Numbered from the stretch's first letter, positions 9,549 through 18,966 are shown. The stretch is DNA of 64,000 nucleotides from Bradyrhizobium erythrophlei (GCF_900129505.1 NZ_LT670818.1:9023001-9087000), one strand, 5' to 3'. A program made the numbers and translations. The notes: generated from the letters alone by a model not told the origin.

Positions 9549-10244
9549 TCACACCGCCATATGCCGGTGGACCATTTCATCGCTGAGTTCGGAAATTGCA
9601 CCAGACGCCACGACCCGCCCTTTTTCCATCATGGCGAAACAATGGGACGCCTGGCGCGCAAACAGGACATTCTGCTCGACCAGGACGACCGTCAGGCCGA
9701 CCTCCCTGTTGAGCCTGATGATGATGGCTTCGATCTCCTCGACGATGGACGGTTGGATGCCTTCATTGGGCTCGTCGAGCAGGATGATCTTGGGGTCGGC
9801 GGCAAGCGCCCGAGCGATCGCGAGTTGCTGCTGCTGACCGCCGGAAAGCACGCCGCCGGCACGCTCGAGATTGGCCATCAGATAGGGAAACAGCTCCGGG
9901 ACCAGTTCCGGAATCTGCCGTTTGCCGTCGGTGCGCGCGAACGCGCCCATCAGGATATTTTCGCGGATGCTGAAGTCCGGAATGATCTCGCGGCCCTGGG
10001 GAACGTAGGCGATGCCGGCGCGGGCACGACGGAAGGTCGGCTCCTTGCCGATCTCGGTTCCGTTAAGGCTGATCTGGCCTTCCATCCGGTCGGTGAGGCC
10101 CATCAGCGTTTTCAGAAGCGTGGTCTTTCCGGTGCCGTTGCGGCCGAGTACCGCCGTGACCTTTCCGATCGGAATATCCAGGCACACCGCATGCAGGATG
10201 TGGCTGCGGTCGTAATAGCTGTCGACATTGGTCAGCTTGAGCAT
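9549..10244 (-). CDS. Amide/urea ABC transporter ATPase, UrtE-like (set 1)
   Basis: 231 residues, the short LivF/UrtE type. Walker A is GRNGTGKTT (about residues 34-42), the signature is LSGGQQQQLAIARAL and Walker B is IILLDEPNEG. The ending MVHRHMAV resembles UrtE tails. It energises import through the inner-membrane channel formed by the UrtB- and UrtC-like proteins. Its ATG overlaps the stop of the UrtD-like gene in TGATG, so the two ATPases are made in coupled fashion. Called UrtE-like rather than UrtE because the amide context makes short amides as likely a substrate as urea. Confidence 0.9.
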   Translation of the reverse strand: MLKLTNVDSYYDRSHILHAVCLDIPIGKVTAVLGRNGTGKTTLLKTLMGLTDRMEGQISLNGTEIGKEPTFRRARAGIAYVPQGREIIPDFSIRENILMGAFARTDGKRQIPELVPELFPYLMANLERAGGVLSGGQQQQLAIARALAADPKIILLDEPNEGIQPSIVEEIEAIIIRLNREVGLTVVLVEQNVLFARQASHCFAMMEKGRVVASGAISELSDEMVHRHMAV

Positions 10245-10993
10245 CAGCCGATCCCCTTCGATCCGAGATAGGCTTCGCGCACCCTGGGATCGGTTTCGAT
10301 CTGCTCGACATTGCCCTCCGCGAGCACCGATCCGAGGTGAAGGACCGTGATGCGCTCGGCGATTTCGCGCACGAACGCCATGTCGTGCTCGACCACGATT
10401 AGCGTGTGCTTACCCTTGAGGCCGTTGACGATCTGCGAGGTCTTGTGGGTTTCCGCCTGCGTCATGCCCGCGGTCGGTTCATCGAGCAGGATCACTTTCG
10501 GATTCTGCGTGATCAAAAGACCGAGCTCGAGCCACTGCGTCTGACCGTGGCTGAGATAGGCGGCGAGCCGGTTGGCTTCCCCGGTCAGGCCGATCAGTTC
10601 GAGCACCCGGTCGACGTCCTGTTCGGCCTCCTTGTCGAAGCCGAAGCGCAGATTCGCCAGCACGCCGGGATTTCGGCAGCTTGCGACTTCGAGATTGCGG
10701 CGAACGGTCAGATCCTTGAACACGCTCGGAATCTGGAATTTTCGCCCGATGCCGGCGCGCGCGATCTTGTGTTCTTCCCAGTTGGTGATGTCGGTGTCGT
10801 TCAGAAACACCCGCCCCTCGGTACTCTTGGTCTTGCCGGAGACGAGGTCCATCAGGGTGGTCTTCCCGGCGCCGTTGGCGCCGAGCAGAACGCGCAGTTC
10901 ACCCTCTTCGATGGTCAGCGACACGCCGTTGACGGCCTTGAAGCCGCCGAAGTCGACCCCGAGCCCATCGATGGTAAGCGCGATCTCTGCCAT
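10244..10993 (-). CDS. Amide/urea ABC transporter ATPase, UrtD-like (set 1)
   Basis: 249 residues, LivG/UrtD type. Walker A is GANGAGKTT, the signature is LSHGQTQWLELG (the His variant typical of UrtD) and Walker B is VILLDEPTAGM. The ATG at 10993 was chosen because upstream in-frame codons lie inside the UrtC-like gene and read as shadow sequence. The stop overlaps the UrtE-like start. Partner of the neighbouring ATPase in a heterodimeric motor for the UrtBC-like permease. Confidence 0.9.
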   Translation of the reverse strand: MAEIALTIDGLGVDFGGFKAVNGVSLTIEEGELRVLLGANGAGKTTLMDLVSGKTKSTEGRVFLNDTDITNWEEHKIARAGIGRKFQIPSVFKDLTVRRNLEVASCRNPGVLANLRFGFDKEAEQDVDRVLELIGLTGEANRLAAYLSHGQTQWLELGLLITQNPKVILLDEPTAGMTQAETHKTSQIVNGLKGKHTLIVVEHDMAFVREIAERITVLHLGSVLAEGNVEQIETDPRVREAYLGSKGIG

Positions 10994-10998
10994 CCGCC

Positions 10999-12144
10999 CT
11001 ACTCCGCCAGCTGCGAGGCGTCGGTGACCCCGACCTTGTGTTGCGGCGGCGCTTTGCGGCGGGCGAGAAGGCGATCGACCAGATCGTGCGCGAGGCCTGC
11101 AAAGCCGCGCGGCAGGTACAAGACGACGAGGACGAAGATCAGGCCGATGATCACTTTCCATGCTTCGGCGAAACCTTGGGTCTCGCTGACGGTGGCCGAA
11201 ATCATGTTGATCACGATGGCGCCGATGCAGGCGCCGAGGATCGACGACCGCCCGCCGACCGCGGCCCAGACCACCATCGTGATCGAGAAGGTGAGATCCA
11301 TGAAGGTGGGCGAGGCGAATTCCGAGACGACGACGTAGAACATTCCGGCCAGGCCCGCGATCCCCGCCGACACCGCGAAGAAGAACGTCTGATACAGCGG
11401 TACATCAAAGCCCAGATAGCGGGCGCGGTTCTGGTCGTCGCGGATCGCCTGGAGGATCAGACCGGCCCTGGTCTCGATCAGCAGCCGCGCGCCCGCGAGG
11501 ACCAGGCACAGCGCGACCGCGACGAAATAATAGGTCGGAACGATATAGGGATCGAACTCGAACCCTCCGATCTTGAACCATCCGAGATCGGTCAGCCCGT
11601 TGAAGCCGTTGGTGATGGGCTGGGCGTCGATCACCACGAGCCGCACCAAGAGGACCAGCGCCAGCGTGATGATGGACACGAATACGCCCGCGATGCGCTT
11701 GCGGAACACGATGACCCCGATGCCCGTGGCGATCACGACGGGCAACACCAGCCCCATGACGACACCGAACCACTGGTGCTGGAATGGAATCCAGAGGAAC
11801 GACGCCTTGTTGATGCAGCACAGTTCGGTCGGCGCGCCGGGCTCGGCGTTCCACAGCATGAAATCCGGTACCGGCTTGTCCGAGCCCTGCTGCAGGCTCG
11901 TCGGGCTCGCTAGCTTGAGCGACATCGCGATCATGTAGGCGCCCGCGCCGAAGAAAAGCCCCTGGCCGAGATTGAGAATGCCGGCATAGCCCCAACTCAG
12001 CGCCACCGCGATGCCGAGCATGCCGAACACCAGATATTTGGCGATGCGGTTGAGCCAAAACGGATCCAGCAGCAAGGGCGCGCACATGATCAGCGCGAAG
12101 AACGCCAGATAGATCGCTATTTCGACGCGGCGCTTGTCGGACAT
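10999..12144 (-). CDS. Amide/urea ABC transporter permease, UrtC-like (set 1)
   Basis: 381 residues, LivM/UrtC type, with 9-10 predicted membrane helices. The family motif VALSWGYAGILNLGQGLFFG is near residue 50 and the coupling region IQAIRDDQNRARYLGFDV lies in the second half. A roughly 45-residue segment containing NAEPGAPTELCCINKASFLW is an extra loop between early helices, as seen in UrtC-type proteins. It starts 4 bp after the UrtB-like stop, so the two are coupled. The sequence ends in a charged cytoplasmic tail. Confidence 0.9.
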   Translation of the reverse strand: MSDKRRVEIAIYLAFFALIMCAPLLLDPFWLNRIAKYLVFGMLGIAVALSWGYAGILNLGQGLFFGAGAYMIAMSLKLASPTSLQQGSDKPVPDFMLWNAEPGAPTELCCINKASFLWIPFQHQWFGVVMGLVLPVVIATGIGVIVFRKRIAGVFVSIITLALVLLVRLVVIDAQPITNGFNGLTDLGWFKIGGFEFDPYIVPTYYFVAVALCLVLAGARLLIETRAGLILQAIRDDQNRARYLGFDVPLYQTFFFAVSAGIAGLAGMFYVVVSEFASPTFMDLTFSITMVVWAAVGGRSSILGACIGAIVINMISATVSETQGFAEAWKVIIGLIFVLVVLYLPRGFAGLAHDLVDRLLARRKAPPQHKVGVTDASQLAE

Positions 12145-12148
12145 CGCG

Positions 12149-13042
12149 TTAGCGCCCTTTAAGCGAAAACAGGCCCTTGGGCTTCAGGATGATGATCATG
12201 ATCACGACGCCAAAGACCACGGCCCGCGCCAGGATATCGTTGGTACCGGCCGCCACCAGCCCATTGATCTCGCCGAGGATGCCGGCCGAGAACACCGACC
12301 CGAGCAGGCTGCCGACGCCTCCCATCACCACGACCATGAAGCCGTCCACCACCATCGGCGTGCCCATGTCGGGGAAAACGGTCTTGAAGCCGGACATCAT
12401 CACGCCGGCGATGCCGGCGAGCCCGGAGCCGAGCGCGAATGTCAGCGCGTTGATCCGCGCGACGTCGATGCCGCAGGCTTCGGCCATTTTCGGATTTCGA
12501 ATGATCGCGCGCACCTGGGTGCCGAACGGCGTGCGGTACATGATCAGCCAGGAGGCCGCTGTCAGCACCGCCGTCACGACGATGATGAAGGCGCGATAGC
12601 GGTTGATCTCCGCGCTGCCCAGCATGAACGTTCCCTGCAGCACGGCGGGAACGCTGACATTCTGCAGCCCGGGCCCCAATCCCGCGATATGGATGCCGAA
12701 GAACGACAGGCCCAGTTCAAGCCGCACCGCCTGCTGGATCAGGATCGCGATACCCCAGGTTGCCAGCAGCGTGTCGAGCAGGCGGCCGTACAGACGGCGT
12801 ACGATGACGCGCTCGATGGCGAGCCCGATCAGCGCGGTCACGATGAAGGCCAGCGGAATGGCCACGAAGATATTCGCGCCCAGCCAGATGCCTGTGAGCA
12901 CGGTGACGTAAGCGCCGATCATGACCATCTCGCCATGGGCCATGTTGATGACGCCCATCGCGCCATAGGTGATGGCGAGACCAAGCGCTACCAGCAGCAG
13001 GATCGAGCCGAGACTGAGGCCGATAAACAAGACTTCAAGCAT
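12149..13042 (-). CDS. Amide/urea ABC transporter permease, UrtB-like (set 1)
   Basis: 297 residues, LivH/UrtB type, with about 8 membrane helices. The start MLEVLFIGLSLGSILLLVAL leads into the family signature AITYGAMGVINMAHGEMVMI. The coupling helix region contains RTPFGTQVRAIIRNPKMAEA. It forms the translocation channel with the UrtC-like subunit. The gene follows the binding-protein gene by 63 bp and lies 4 bp before the next permease gene. Confidence 0.9.
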   Translation of the reverse strand: MLEVLFIGLSLGSILLLVALGLAITYGAMGVINMAHGEMVMIGAYVTVLTGIWLGANIFVAIPLAFIVTALIGLAIERVIVRRLYGRLLDTLLATWGIAILIQQAVRLELGLSFFGIHIAGLGPGLQNVSVPAVLQGTFMLGSAEINRYRAFIIVVTAVLTAASWLIMYRTPFGTQVRAIIRNPKMAEACGIDVARINALTFALGSGLAGIAGVMMSGFKTVFPDMGTPMVVDGFMVVVMGGVGSLLGSVFSAGILGEINGLVAAGTNDILARAVVFGVVIMIIILKPKGLFSLKGR

Positions 13043-13105
13043 TCAGAGCAATCCCATCACTCCGGCTACCGCGCCGATGCGCGATAGCCGGTATTGACGC
13101 CGAGT

Positions 13106-14362
13106 TCAGATTTTCAGCTTTGACGTATCGAGTCCCTTGGCGGTGCAGAACAGATTGCTCTCCGTTTCGCCGTACGCCACGTAAGGAAGCGGAATGGTCG
13201 GCTCCTTGTAGGCATCGATGATCTTGCCCTGTCCGTCCGTCTGCCACTGCGCAATGCGGGGCGTAAGATAGGTGTGCAGATTGTCGGGATCGATTTTCAC
13301 GTGGCCGTTCGGGGCGTCGAATTCCTGCCCCTTCACCGCGTCCCTGATTGCAGTCGGGGTAATTTCCGCCGCCTTTTCGACCGCCTGCTTCCACAGGAAG
13401 ACCTGGAAGTAGGAAGATTCCAGCGCGTGATGCGTCACCGCCTTCGGGTCCTTGACGAAGGCGCGATAGCGTTCGACGAATGCCTTGTTGCGGTCGGTGT
13501 CGATGGCCTGGAAATACGGGAACGAGGTGTAGCTTCCCACCGCGTATTCCGGTCCCATCGCGGCGATCTCGATCTCCGAAGTGACCGTGGCGCAGATCGG
13601 CAGCTTGTCGTGGGTCAGGCCCTGGTTCTTGTATTCGCGGTAGAACGCGACCACGGAGTCGCCGACGACGTTCGACAGCACGACGTCGCAGCCCGAGGAC
13701 TTGATCTTGTTGACCATGGAGCCCCATTCCGAATGGCCGAGCTCGAGGTATTCGTCCGCGATCCATTCGCCGCCGTTCTTCTCGATCAGGATCTTCGATA
13801 CCTTCGCCATTTCGCGCGGGTAGATGTAGTTCGATCCGACGATGAAGAACTTCTTCTTGCCCAGCGTCTTGATGATCCAGGGGATGAAGTTTGAGAGCTG
13901 CTGGTTCGGAACGGCGCCCGTGTAGACGACGTTCTTGGAGCACTCGAAGCCTTCGTAATAGGTGGGATAGAAATACAGATTGTTGCGCTTCTCGAACACC
14001 GGAAGAACGGCCTTGCGGCTTGCCGAGGTGTAGGAGCCGAACACGGTCGGCACGCGATCCTGGATCACCAGCTTCGAGGCCTTTTCGTTGTAGGTCTTCG
14101 GATCCGAAGCACCGTCCTCGACGATGGCGTTGATCTTCATGCCCTTGGCGCCACCCGCGGCGTTGATCTCGCTGATCGCCATCAGCGTCGCATCGTGCAG
14201 CGATTTTTCGATAATCGAGAGACCACCGGTTAACGAGAATAATACGCCCACATTCACCGTACCCGCGGCACGCACCGGACTACTGATGATGTAAGGCGAA
14301 GCGATCGCCCCGGTTGTCGCAAGCAGGCTGCTTTTCAAGAACTTACGCCGATCAATCGACAT
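13106..14362 (-). CDS. Exported amide/urea-binding protein, UrtA-like (set 1)
   Basis: 418 residues from ATG 14362. The N-terminus MSIDRRKFLKSSLLATTG has a twin-arginine-type signal (DRRKFLK), with likely cleavage after PVRA. The mature part is a type I periplasmic-binding fold: VGVLFSLTGGLSIIEKSLHD, GSYTSASRKAVLPVFEK, FYPTYYEGFE, TGAVPNQQL and VGSNYIYP. These last motifs are nearly the same as in the cytoplasmic AmiC-like protein at 15265-16431, so the exported receptor and the intracellular sensor probably see similar short amides or urea. It is the first gene after the terminator-bearing leader at 14510-14548, which makes it the first target of AmiR-type antitermination. Confidence 0.9.
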   Translation of the reverse strand: MSIDRRKFLKSSLLATTGAIASPYIISSPVRAAGTVNVGVLFSLTGGLSIIEKSLHDATLMAISEINAAGGAKGMKINAIVEDGASDPKTYNEKASKLVIQDRVPTVFGSYTSASRKAVLPVFEKRNNLYFYPTYYEGFECSKNVVYTGAVPNQQLSNFIPWIIKTLGKKKFFIVGSNYIYPREMAKVSKILIEKNGGEWIADEYLELGHSEWGSMVNKIKSSGCDVVLSNVVGDSVVAFYREYKNQGLTHDKLPICATVTSEIEIAAMGPEYAVGSYTSFPYFQAIDTDRNKAFVERYRAFVKDPKAVTHHALESSYFQVFLWKQAVEKAAEITPTAIRDAVKGQEFDAPNGHVKIDPDNLHTYLTPRIAQWQTDGQGKIIDAYKEPTIPLPYVAYGETESNLFCTAKGLDTSKLKI

Positions 14363-14509
14363 AGTGACACACTCCCCTGATGGCTGCCCGTAACCAGGCA
14401 TGCCGGTTCCGTTCACGCCGAAGCGCGTTGTTTCGAGCCAAAAAAGATCAAAAACTCCCCCAGGGCCAGCGGACCCGAGCAGATCCGTGCCGATTCCCGG
14501 TCGCCAAAC

Positions 14510-14548
14510 AAAAAAAGCCCGCGAGATCCTCACGGACCTCTCGGGCTT
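14510..14548 (-). terminator. Intrinsic terminator in the leader of urtA-like set 1 (probable antitermination site)
   Basis: On the minus strand a 13-bp stem (one A-G mismatch, one G-U pair) with arms GCCCGAGAGGTCC and GGATCTCGCGGGC and a GTGA tetraloop is followed by seven T residues. It lies between the ANTAR-regulator gene and the UrtA-like gene, about 150 bp before the latter's start. Just upstream, GGCTT (near 14561) could pair with AAGCC at the 5' edge of the terminator, giving a competing antiterminator. The position matches where AmiR/NasR-type proteins act. Confidence 0.8.
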
Positions 14549-14631
14549 ACCTAGCCAAGCCGGACCAACATCATCGGTGATCCAGCGATAACCGCGTCTA
14601 GAACTTCCCCGTCCCATCGCAGTTGCAAAAA

Positions 14632-15240
14632 TTAAACATCTTTTGCGCGGTACTGCAAGAGTTCATTTGCATGAATGATCGCAGCCGCCATGTCGTCCAT
14701 CGACAGGCGCTTCGCCATCGCCTGGCGGCGGATGCTTTCGTAGGCTTCGGCTTCGCTCAATCCCTGACCATCCATCAGGATCGCTTTGGCTTTCTGGATT
14801 CGCTGAATGCCGGAAAGCTTGCGTTCAAGTTTTCGGATTCGCTTTTCGGTCTCGCGTTTCTCGAGCCAGATGCTGCGCGCGATCGTGAGGTTCGTGAGCA
14901 GACCGAAAGGGCGGATCGGGCGCTCGATGACGGCGACCGCGCCTGCCTCCAGCACCAGCTGCAGGGTGCTCGGGTCTTCATAACCCACGATGGCGATCAG
15001 TGTCGGCCGCGTTCCGTCGTTTGACTTCAGCAGGCGCTGAATATCGGCTCTGACGTCATGCTCGACGGCCAGCAGCATCACGTCGCAACCATCGCTCCAG
15101 CATTCGGGGACCGGCCAGTGCATCTCGACCATGCAGCCGATGCGACGAAGGTGCTCGACCAGCCTGACGCGTTCGTTGTCCGGGGGATGAACGACCAGGA
15201 CGCGCAGACCACGAAGATCGCGAAGGATTTGGATCGCCAA
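14632..15240 (-). CDS. AmiR-like antitermination regulator with ANTAR domain
   Basis: 202 residues. Residues 12-115 form a degenerate receiver fold (LRVLVVHPPDNERVRLVEHL) without the phosphorylatable acidic cluster. A coiled-coil linker rich in Glu, Lys and Arg follows (about 128-145). The C-terminal ANTAR domain shows KAKAILMDGQGLSEAEAYES and IRRQAMAKRLSMDDMAAAII. In P. aeruginosa AmiR binds leader RNA to prevent termination and is held inactive by AmiC. The gene starts with TTG at 15240, seven bases after an AGGAG, and lies 24 bp downstream of the AmiC-like gene. The terminator at 14510-14548 follows it directly. Confidence 0.88.
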   Translation of the reverse strand: MAIQILRDLRGLRVLVVHPPDNERVRLVEHLRRIGCMVEMHWPVPECWSDGCDVMLLAVEHDVRADIQRLLKSNDGTRPTLIAIVGYEDPSTLQLVLEAGAVAVIERPIRPFGLLTNLTIARSIWLEKRETEKRIRKLERKLSGIQRIQKAKAILMDGQGLSEAEAYESIRRQAMAKRLSMDDMAAAIIHANELLQYRAKDV

Positions 15241-15264
15241 CCGTCTGCTCCTACGCTCAGAACC

Positions 15265-16431
15265 TCAGTGGCTAACCGTCTGAAGGTCGTCGACCGACCA
15301 GTCGTCAAGGCTCTGTACGACACAGTAGGGGTCCGGCTTGATCCGCACGCCGGGATTCCAGACTGTCTGGAACCGGGCGAATTTGTCCAGTCGCGCGATC
15401 CGCGGCCACAGATAGGTGTGATTGTTTTCCGGATCGATCCGGACCCGGCCCTGAGGGGCGTCGAATTCCGAGTCGCGCAGCTCCTTCAGCACCCGCTCCG
15501 GATCGTCGGATCCGCAGCGCGCCAGAGCGCGCATCGCCAGATGAACCTGGAAATAGGCTGCTTCCGCGGCGGCCGGCACCGGCGCATCCGGACCGTATTT
15601 GCGCTTGAAGCTTTCCACGAAACGGCGCGCAGAGGCCGACGACGAGGTCTCGAAGAACGGCGCGGCCGTGATATGGCCTTCGGCCGCCTCGCGATGCATT
15701 TCCGCGACTTCCGCCTCACTGGTGGTCAGGCTCGCGATCGGCATCTTCGCCGGATCGAACCCGGCCTTCCGATAGGCCTCGTAGAATACCGACGTGCCCC
15801 GCCCGACAACGGTCGAGAAGATGACGTCAGGCGAGGTCTTCTTGATCCGGCTGATGACCTTGTCGAAATCCCCCGCACCGACCTCGAGCGGAACATAGAT
15901 CTCGTCCAGCACCTCGCCGCGGCCCTGCGCGACGAAATCAGCCATCAGACGATTGGATTCGTAAGGATAGATGTAATTCGATCCCACCAGCAGAAAACGG
16001 TTGCCGTAGGTGGACAGCAGGAACCTCGCAAGCTGCAACGAATTCTGGTTCGGCGCCGCGCCGGTATAGATGCAGTGCCTCGAATATTCGAAGCCCTCGT
16101 AGAGCGTCGGATAAAACAGCAGGCCGCGGTGGCTCTCGACGACCGGCAAGACCGCCTTGCGGGTGCTCGACATGTAGCATCCGAACAACAACCTTATGCG
16201 ATCGATCTCGAGCAAGCGCTCGGCCAGGCTGCGAAACTGTTTCGGATCGGACGCCGGATCGTAAATCACCGGCTCGATCATGCGATCGAGCACGCCGCCG
16301 CTGGAATTGATCTCCTCGATCGCAAGGAGCGTCGCATTCAGCTGCGACTGTTCGACGGTAGAAGTCACTCCGGTCTGTGAGAACAGCACCCCGACGCGCC
16401 AGGGGCCGCCGGTATTTTCGTTGAAATTCAT
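15265..16431 (-). CDS. AmiC-like cytoplasmic amide sensor / negative regulator
   Basis: 388 residues from ATG 16431; an in-frame TTG at 16497 is possible. There is no signal peptide. The type I binding-protein fold is clear: VGVLFSQTGVTSTVEQSQLN, GCYMSSTRKAVLPVVE, FYPTLYEGFEYSRH, TGAAPNQNS and VGSNYIYPYESN. In P. aeruginosa AmiC holds AmiR inactive until an amide binds. The next gene downstream encodes the AmiR-like protein, as expected. The sequence is much closer to the UrtA-like protein of set 1 than to that of set 2. Confidence 0.87.
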   Translation of the reverse strand: MNFNENTGGPWRVGVLFSQTGVTSTVEQSQLNATLLAIEEINSSGGVLDRMIEPVIYDPASDPKQFRSLAERLLEIDRIRLLFGCYMSSTRKAVLPVVESHRGLLFYPTLYEGFEYSRHCIYTGAAPNQNSLQLARFLLSTYGNRFLLVGSNYIYPYESNRLMADFVAQGRGEVLDEIYVPLEVGAGDFDKVISRIKKTSPDVIFSTVVGRGTSVFYEAYRKAGFDPAKMPIASLTTSEAEVAEMHREAAEGHITAAPFFETSSSASARRFVESFKRKYGPDAPVPAAAEAAYFQVHLAMRALARCGSDDPERVLKELRDSEFDAPQGRVRIDPENNHTYLWPRIARLDKFARFQTVWNPGVRIKPDPYCVVQSLDDWSVDDLQTVSH

Positions 16432-16586
16432 GAGCCTGACGTACACCAATTCGTGGTGAGGTTTGAGCGACCATACGTCAGATTGCGGGAAACTCAAATC
16501 GTCCCGGTCGAGGCAAGCCGTCAGCCTCGCCGGGTCAGGTATCCGGCGAGGCTGCTGCAGATCGCCGTCGGCCAGCGGCGCCAGCG

Positions 16587-17342
16587 CTAGACCGCCTTGG
16601 TGAGAGCGCCGTCGATAATGAGGTTGGTGCCGGAAATGCGGCTCGCCACCGGGCTCGCAAGGAAGACCACGCCGGCGGCGACTTCCTGCGGCGTGCCCAT
16701 CCGCCCGGTCGGGTTCAGCGACATCGCGGTCTTGTAGAGATCCGGCATGCCCTGCTCGATGTTTTGCCAGATGCCGCCCTCGAAATAGGTATTGCCCGGA
16801 GACACCACGTTGGCGCGGATGCCCTTGGCGATCAGCTGGTTGCTCAACCCCTTGCTGTAGTGAATCAGCGCCGCCTTGAACGCGCCGTAGGAACCGGCGG
16901 CGAAATCAACCTCGAACCCGGACACGCTGGAGACGATCACGATGGAAGCCGATTTGGATTTCTCCAGATATGGCATCGCCGCCGCGACCGAATTGACGGT
17001 ATGCATCATGTCGGTGCGAAACGACTTCTCCCAGGTTTCCGGCGTATCGCCGACAGCCAGAGCGCTGACGTTGCAGACGATGGTGTCGATACCGCCGAGC
17101 TCGGCGGCCGCACCCTCGATCCATTGCTTCAATGCCGCGGGATCGGCGACGTCGATTCCCTTGCCCCACGACTTGACGCCCTTGGCGGCGAGCACCTTCA
17201 CGACCTTGCCGACCTCGTCGGCGTTGCGCGCGCATATCGCCACGTTAGCGCCTTCCGCCGCAAACAGCTCGGCGATCGCGAGCCCAATCCCCTTGCTCCC
17301 GCCGGTCACCAGGACGTTCTTTCCCTTCAATCCGAGATCCAT
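16587..17342 (-). CDS. Short-chain dehydrogenase/reductase
   Basis: 251 residues, a classical SDR. The cofactor motif is TGGSKGIGLAI (residues 13-23), followed by NxxA-region VCNVSALAVG, catalytic Ser in VIVSSVSGFE and catalytic YGAFK. The C-terminal GTNLIIDGALTKAV is the usual SDR ending. Oxidises or reduces an alcohol or ketone with NAD(P)H. It lies between the amidase and the regulators on the same strand, so it may process the carbon part released from an amide; the substrate is unknown. Confidence 0.85.
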   Translation of the reverse strand: MDLGLKGKNVLVTGGSKGIGLAIAELFAAEGANVAICARNADEVGKVVKVLAAKGVKSWGKGIDVADPAALKQWIEGAAAELGGIDTIVCNVSALAVGDTPETWEKSFRTDMMHTVNSVAAAMPYLEKSKSASIVIVSSVSGFEVDFAAGSYGAFKAALIHYSKGLSNQLIAKGIRANVVSPGNTYFEGGIWQNIEQGMPDLYKTAMSLNPTGRMGTPQEVAAGVVFLASPVASRISGTNLIIDGALTKAV

Positions 17343-17411
17343 GGTCGCCTCCGTTGCTGATATCGCCTGATCAAGCGACCTGCCGTCACCGACGGCAGGC
17401 CGGATCGCTGC

Positions 17412-18926
17412 TTACATTTTCGTCCAGTCGCCCGCGCCTTCGAACGCGGCGGCGGCGCGGTAGATGACGGATTCGTCGTAATACTTGCCGATCAGCATCA
17501 GCCCGATCGGCAGGCCGTCGCTCATCCCGCAGGGAATGGTCATCGCCGGATGTCCGCTGGCGTTGAAGGGGGCCGTGTTGGGAACCATCTCGAACGCGCG
17601 CTGGATATAGAGTTCGCGCGGCGCATCCAGCGGCGGCAGCGGCGTCGCCTTCATCGGCAAGGTCGGCATCAAGAGCAGATCGTAATTGCTCAGCGCCGCG
17701 TCGTAGGCGGCGCGCAGCTTGCGGTTCAGGTTCTGCGCCTTGGAATAGAAGTGACCGCGATAGTGCTTGGTGAAGTAGTGGCCGACCAGCATCGTGATCT
17801 TCAGGCTGTCGGACAATTCGTCGGCCCGGTGGCGCCAGGCGGAGTGCGCGTCCAAGAGCGTCGTGTTGTAGAGACCGCGCCAGTTGGTCCCCATGCCGTT
17901 GCCCTTCATCATGAACTCGGTACCGCCTTCGGCCGCGATCGGCAGCCAGATCGCGGGGCCCAGCAGATGCATCGGCACCGATATCTCGTCGACAGTGGCG
18001 CCGAGTTTCCGGAACAGCTCGGCCCCCGCCATGACCTTGGCATCGACCTCGGGTTCGGAAACCGCAAGTCCGAAACCTTCCTTGACGATGCCGATGCGCA
18101 TTCCCTTGACGCCGCCTTCGAGCTCTTTGGTGTATTCGGCGACCTTGGGCGCGATCTGTCTGGGATCGACGCCATCGGCGCCCGCCAGCACCTCGAGCAG
18201 GAGCGCGTTGTCGCGGACATTGCCGGTCATCGGCCCGGTGTGATCGAGCGTGATTTCGATCGGCATCACCCCGGTATAGGGAACGAGGCCGTGCGTTCCC
18301 TTCATGCCGTAGATGCCGCAGAACGACGAGGGAATACGGATTGATCCGCCCTGGTCGCCGCCGATCGCCATATCGGCTTCGCCGAGTGCGACCACGACGC
18401 CGCTGCCCGAAGACGAACCGCCCGCCGAATAACCCATCTTGTGGGGGTTATGCACCGGGCCGGTCGCGTTGGTGTGGCTGCCGCCGGAAAAGCAGAAATA
18501 CTCGCAATGGGTCTTGCCGAGGATGGTGCCGCCGGCGTCCAGGATGCGCGTCACGATGGTCGCATCGACATCGGGGACATAGCCCTCGAGGGTCGAGGCG
18601 CCGTTCATCATGGGCACGCCGGCGAGGCTGACATTGTCCTTGAGCGCCACCGTCTTGCCGGCGAGCTTGCCGCTGGGCGCGCCCTTGACCGTCGATTTGA
18701 AGTACCACGCATTGTACTTGTTCTCGTCGCCCTCGGGGCGATAGCCGGGCGTACGCGGATAGGTCACGGCCGGGACATAATCGGTCATGGCATCGACGAT
18801 GTCATAAGCGGCGTAATTGCCCTGCATCAGGGCGTCGTAGGATTTGAGTTCCTCTTCGCCCATGTGCATGCCGAGATCCTCGGCGACGCTGCGCAATTGA
18901 TCGAGTGTCGGTCTTCTGACTGCCAT
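17412..18926 (-). CDS. Amidase, amidase-signature family
   Basis: 504 residues from ATG 18926. The amidase-signature Ser-cisSer-Lys triad is visible: Lys96 in VALKDNVSLAGV, the cis-Ser in AGGSSSGSG (about 171-173) and nucleophile Ser195 in GGDQGGSIRIPSSFCG. A motif GVPMMNGASTLEGYVP follows the Lys. These enzymes hydrolyse a range of amides in the cytoplasm. The protein resembles the amidase at 23924-25441, with triad residues at identical positions, so the two are paralogues. It follows UrtE-like set 2 by about 40 bp and is probably co-transcribed with that transporter. Confidence 0.9.
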   Translation of the reverse strand: MAVRRPTLDQLRSVAEDLGMHMGEEELKSYDALMQGNYAAYDIVDAMTDYVPAVTYPRTPGYRPEGDENKYNAWYFKSTVKGAPSGKLAGKTVALKDNVSLAGVPMMNGASTLEGYVPDVDATIVTRILDAGGTILGKTHCEYFCFSGGSHTNATGPVHNPHKMGYSAGGSSSGSGVVVALGEADMAIGGDQGGSIRIPSSFCGIYGMKGTHGLVPYTGVMPIEITLDHTGPMTGNVRDNALLLEVLAGADGVDPRQIAPKVAEYTKELEGGVKGMRIGIVKEGFGLAVSEPEVDAKVMAGAELFRKLGATVDEISVPMHLLGPAIWLPIAAEGGTEFMMKGNGMGTNWRGLYNTTLLDAHSAWRHRADELSDSLKITMLVGHYFTKHYRGHFYSKAQNLNRKLRAAYDAALSNYDLLLMPTLPMKATPLPPLDAPRELYIQRAFEMVPNTAPFNASGHPAMTIPCGMSDGLPIGLMLIGKYYDESVIYRAAAAFEGAGDWTKM

Positions 18927-18966
18927 GGTGCTTCTCCCCTTTGGATCGTGCCCGCTCAGTCGGGCC

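Noticed and set aside
14549..14631. Dual hexaloop ANTAR-target hairpins upstream of the set 1 terminator
   Set aside because: Candidate loops (GCTAGG, ATCGCT) lack either the A1/G4 pattern or a stable stem; a covariance search is needed, so no feature was called.
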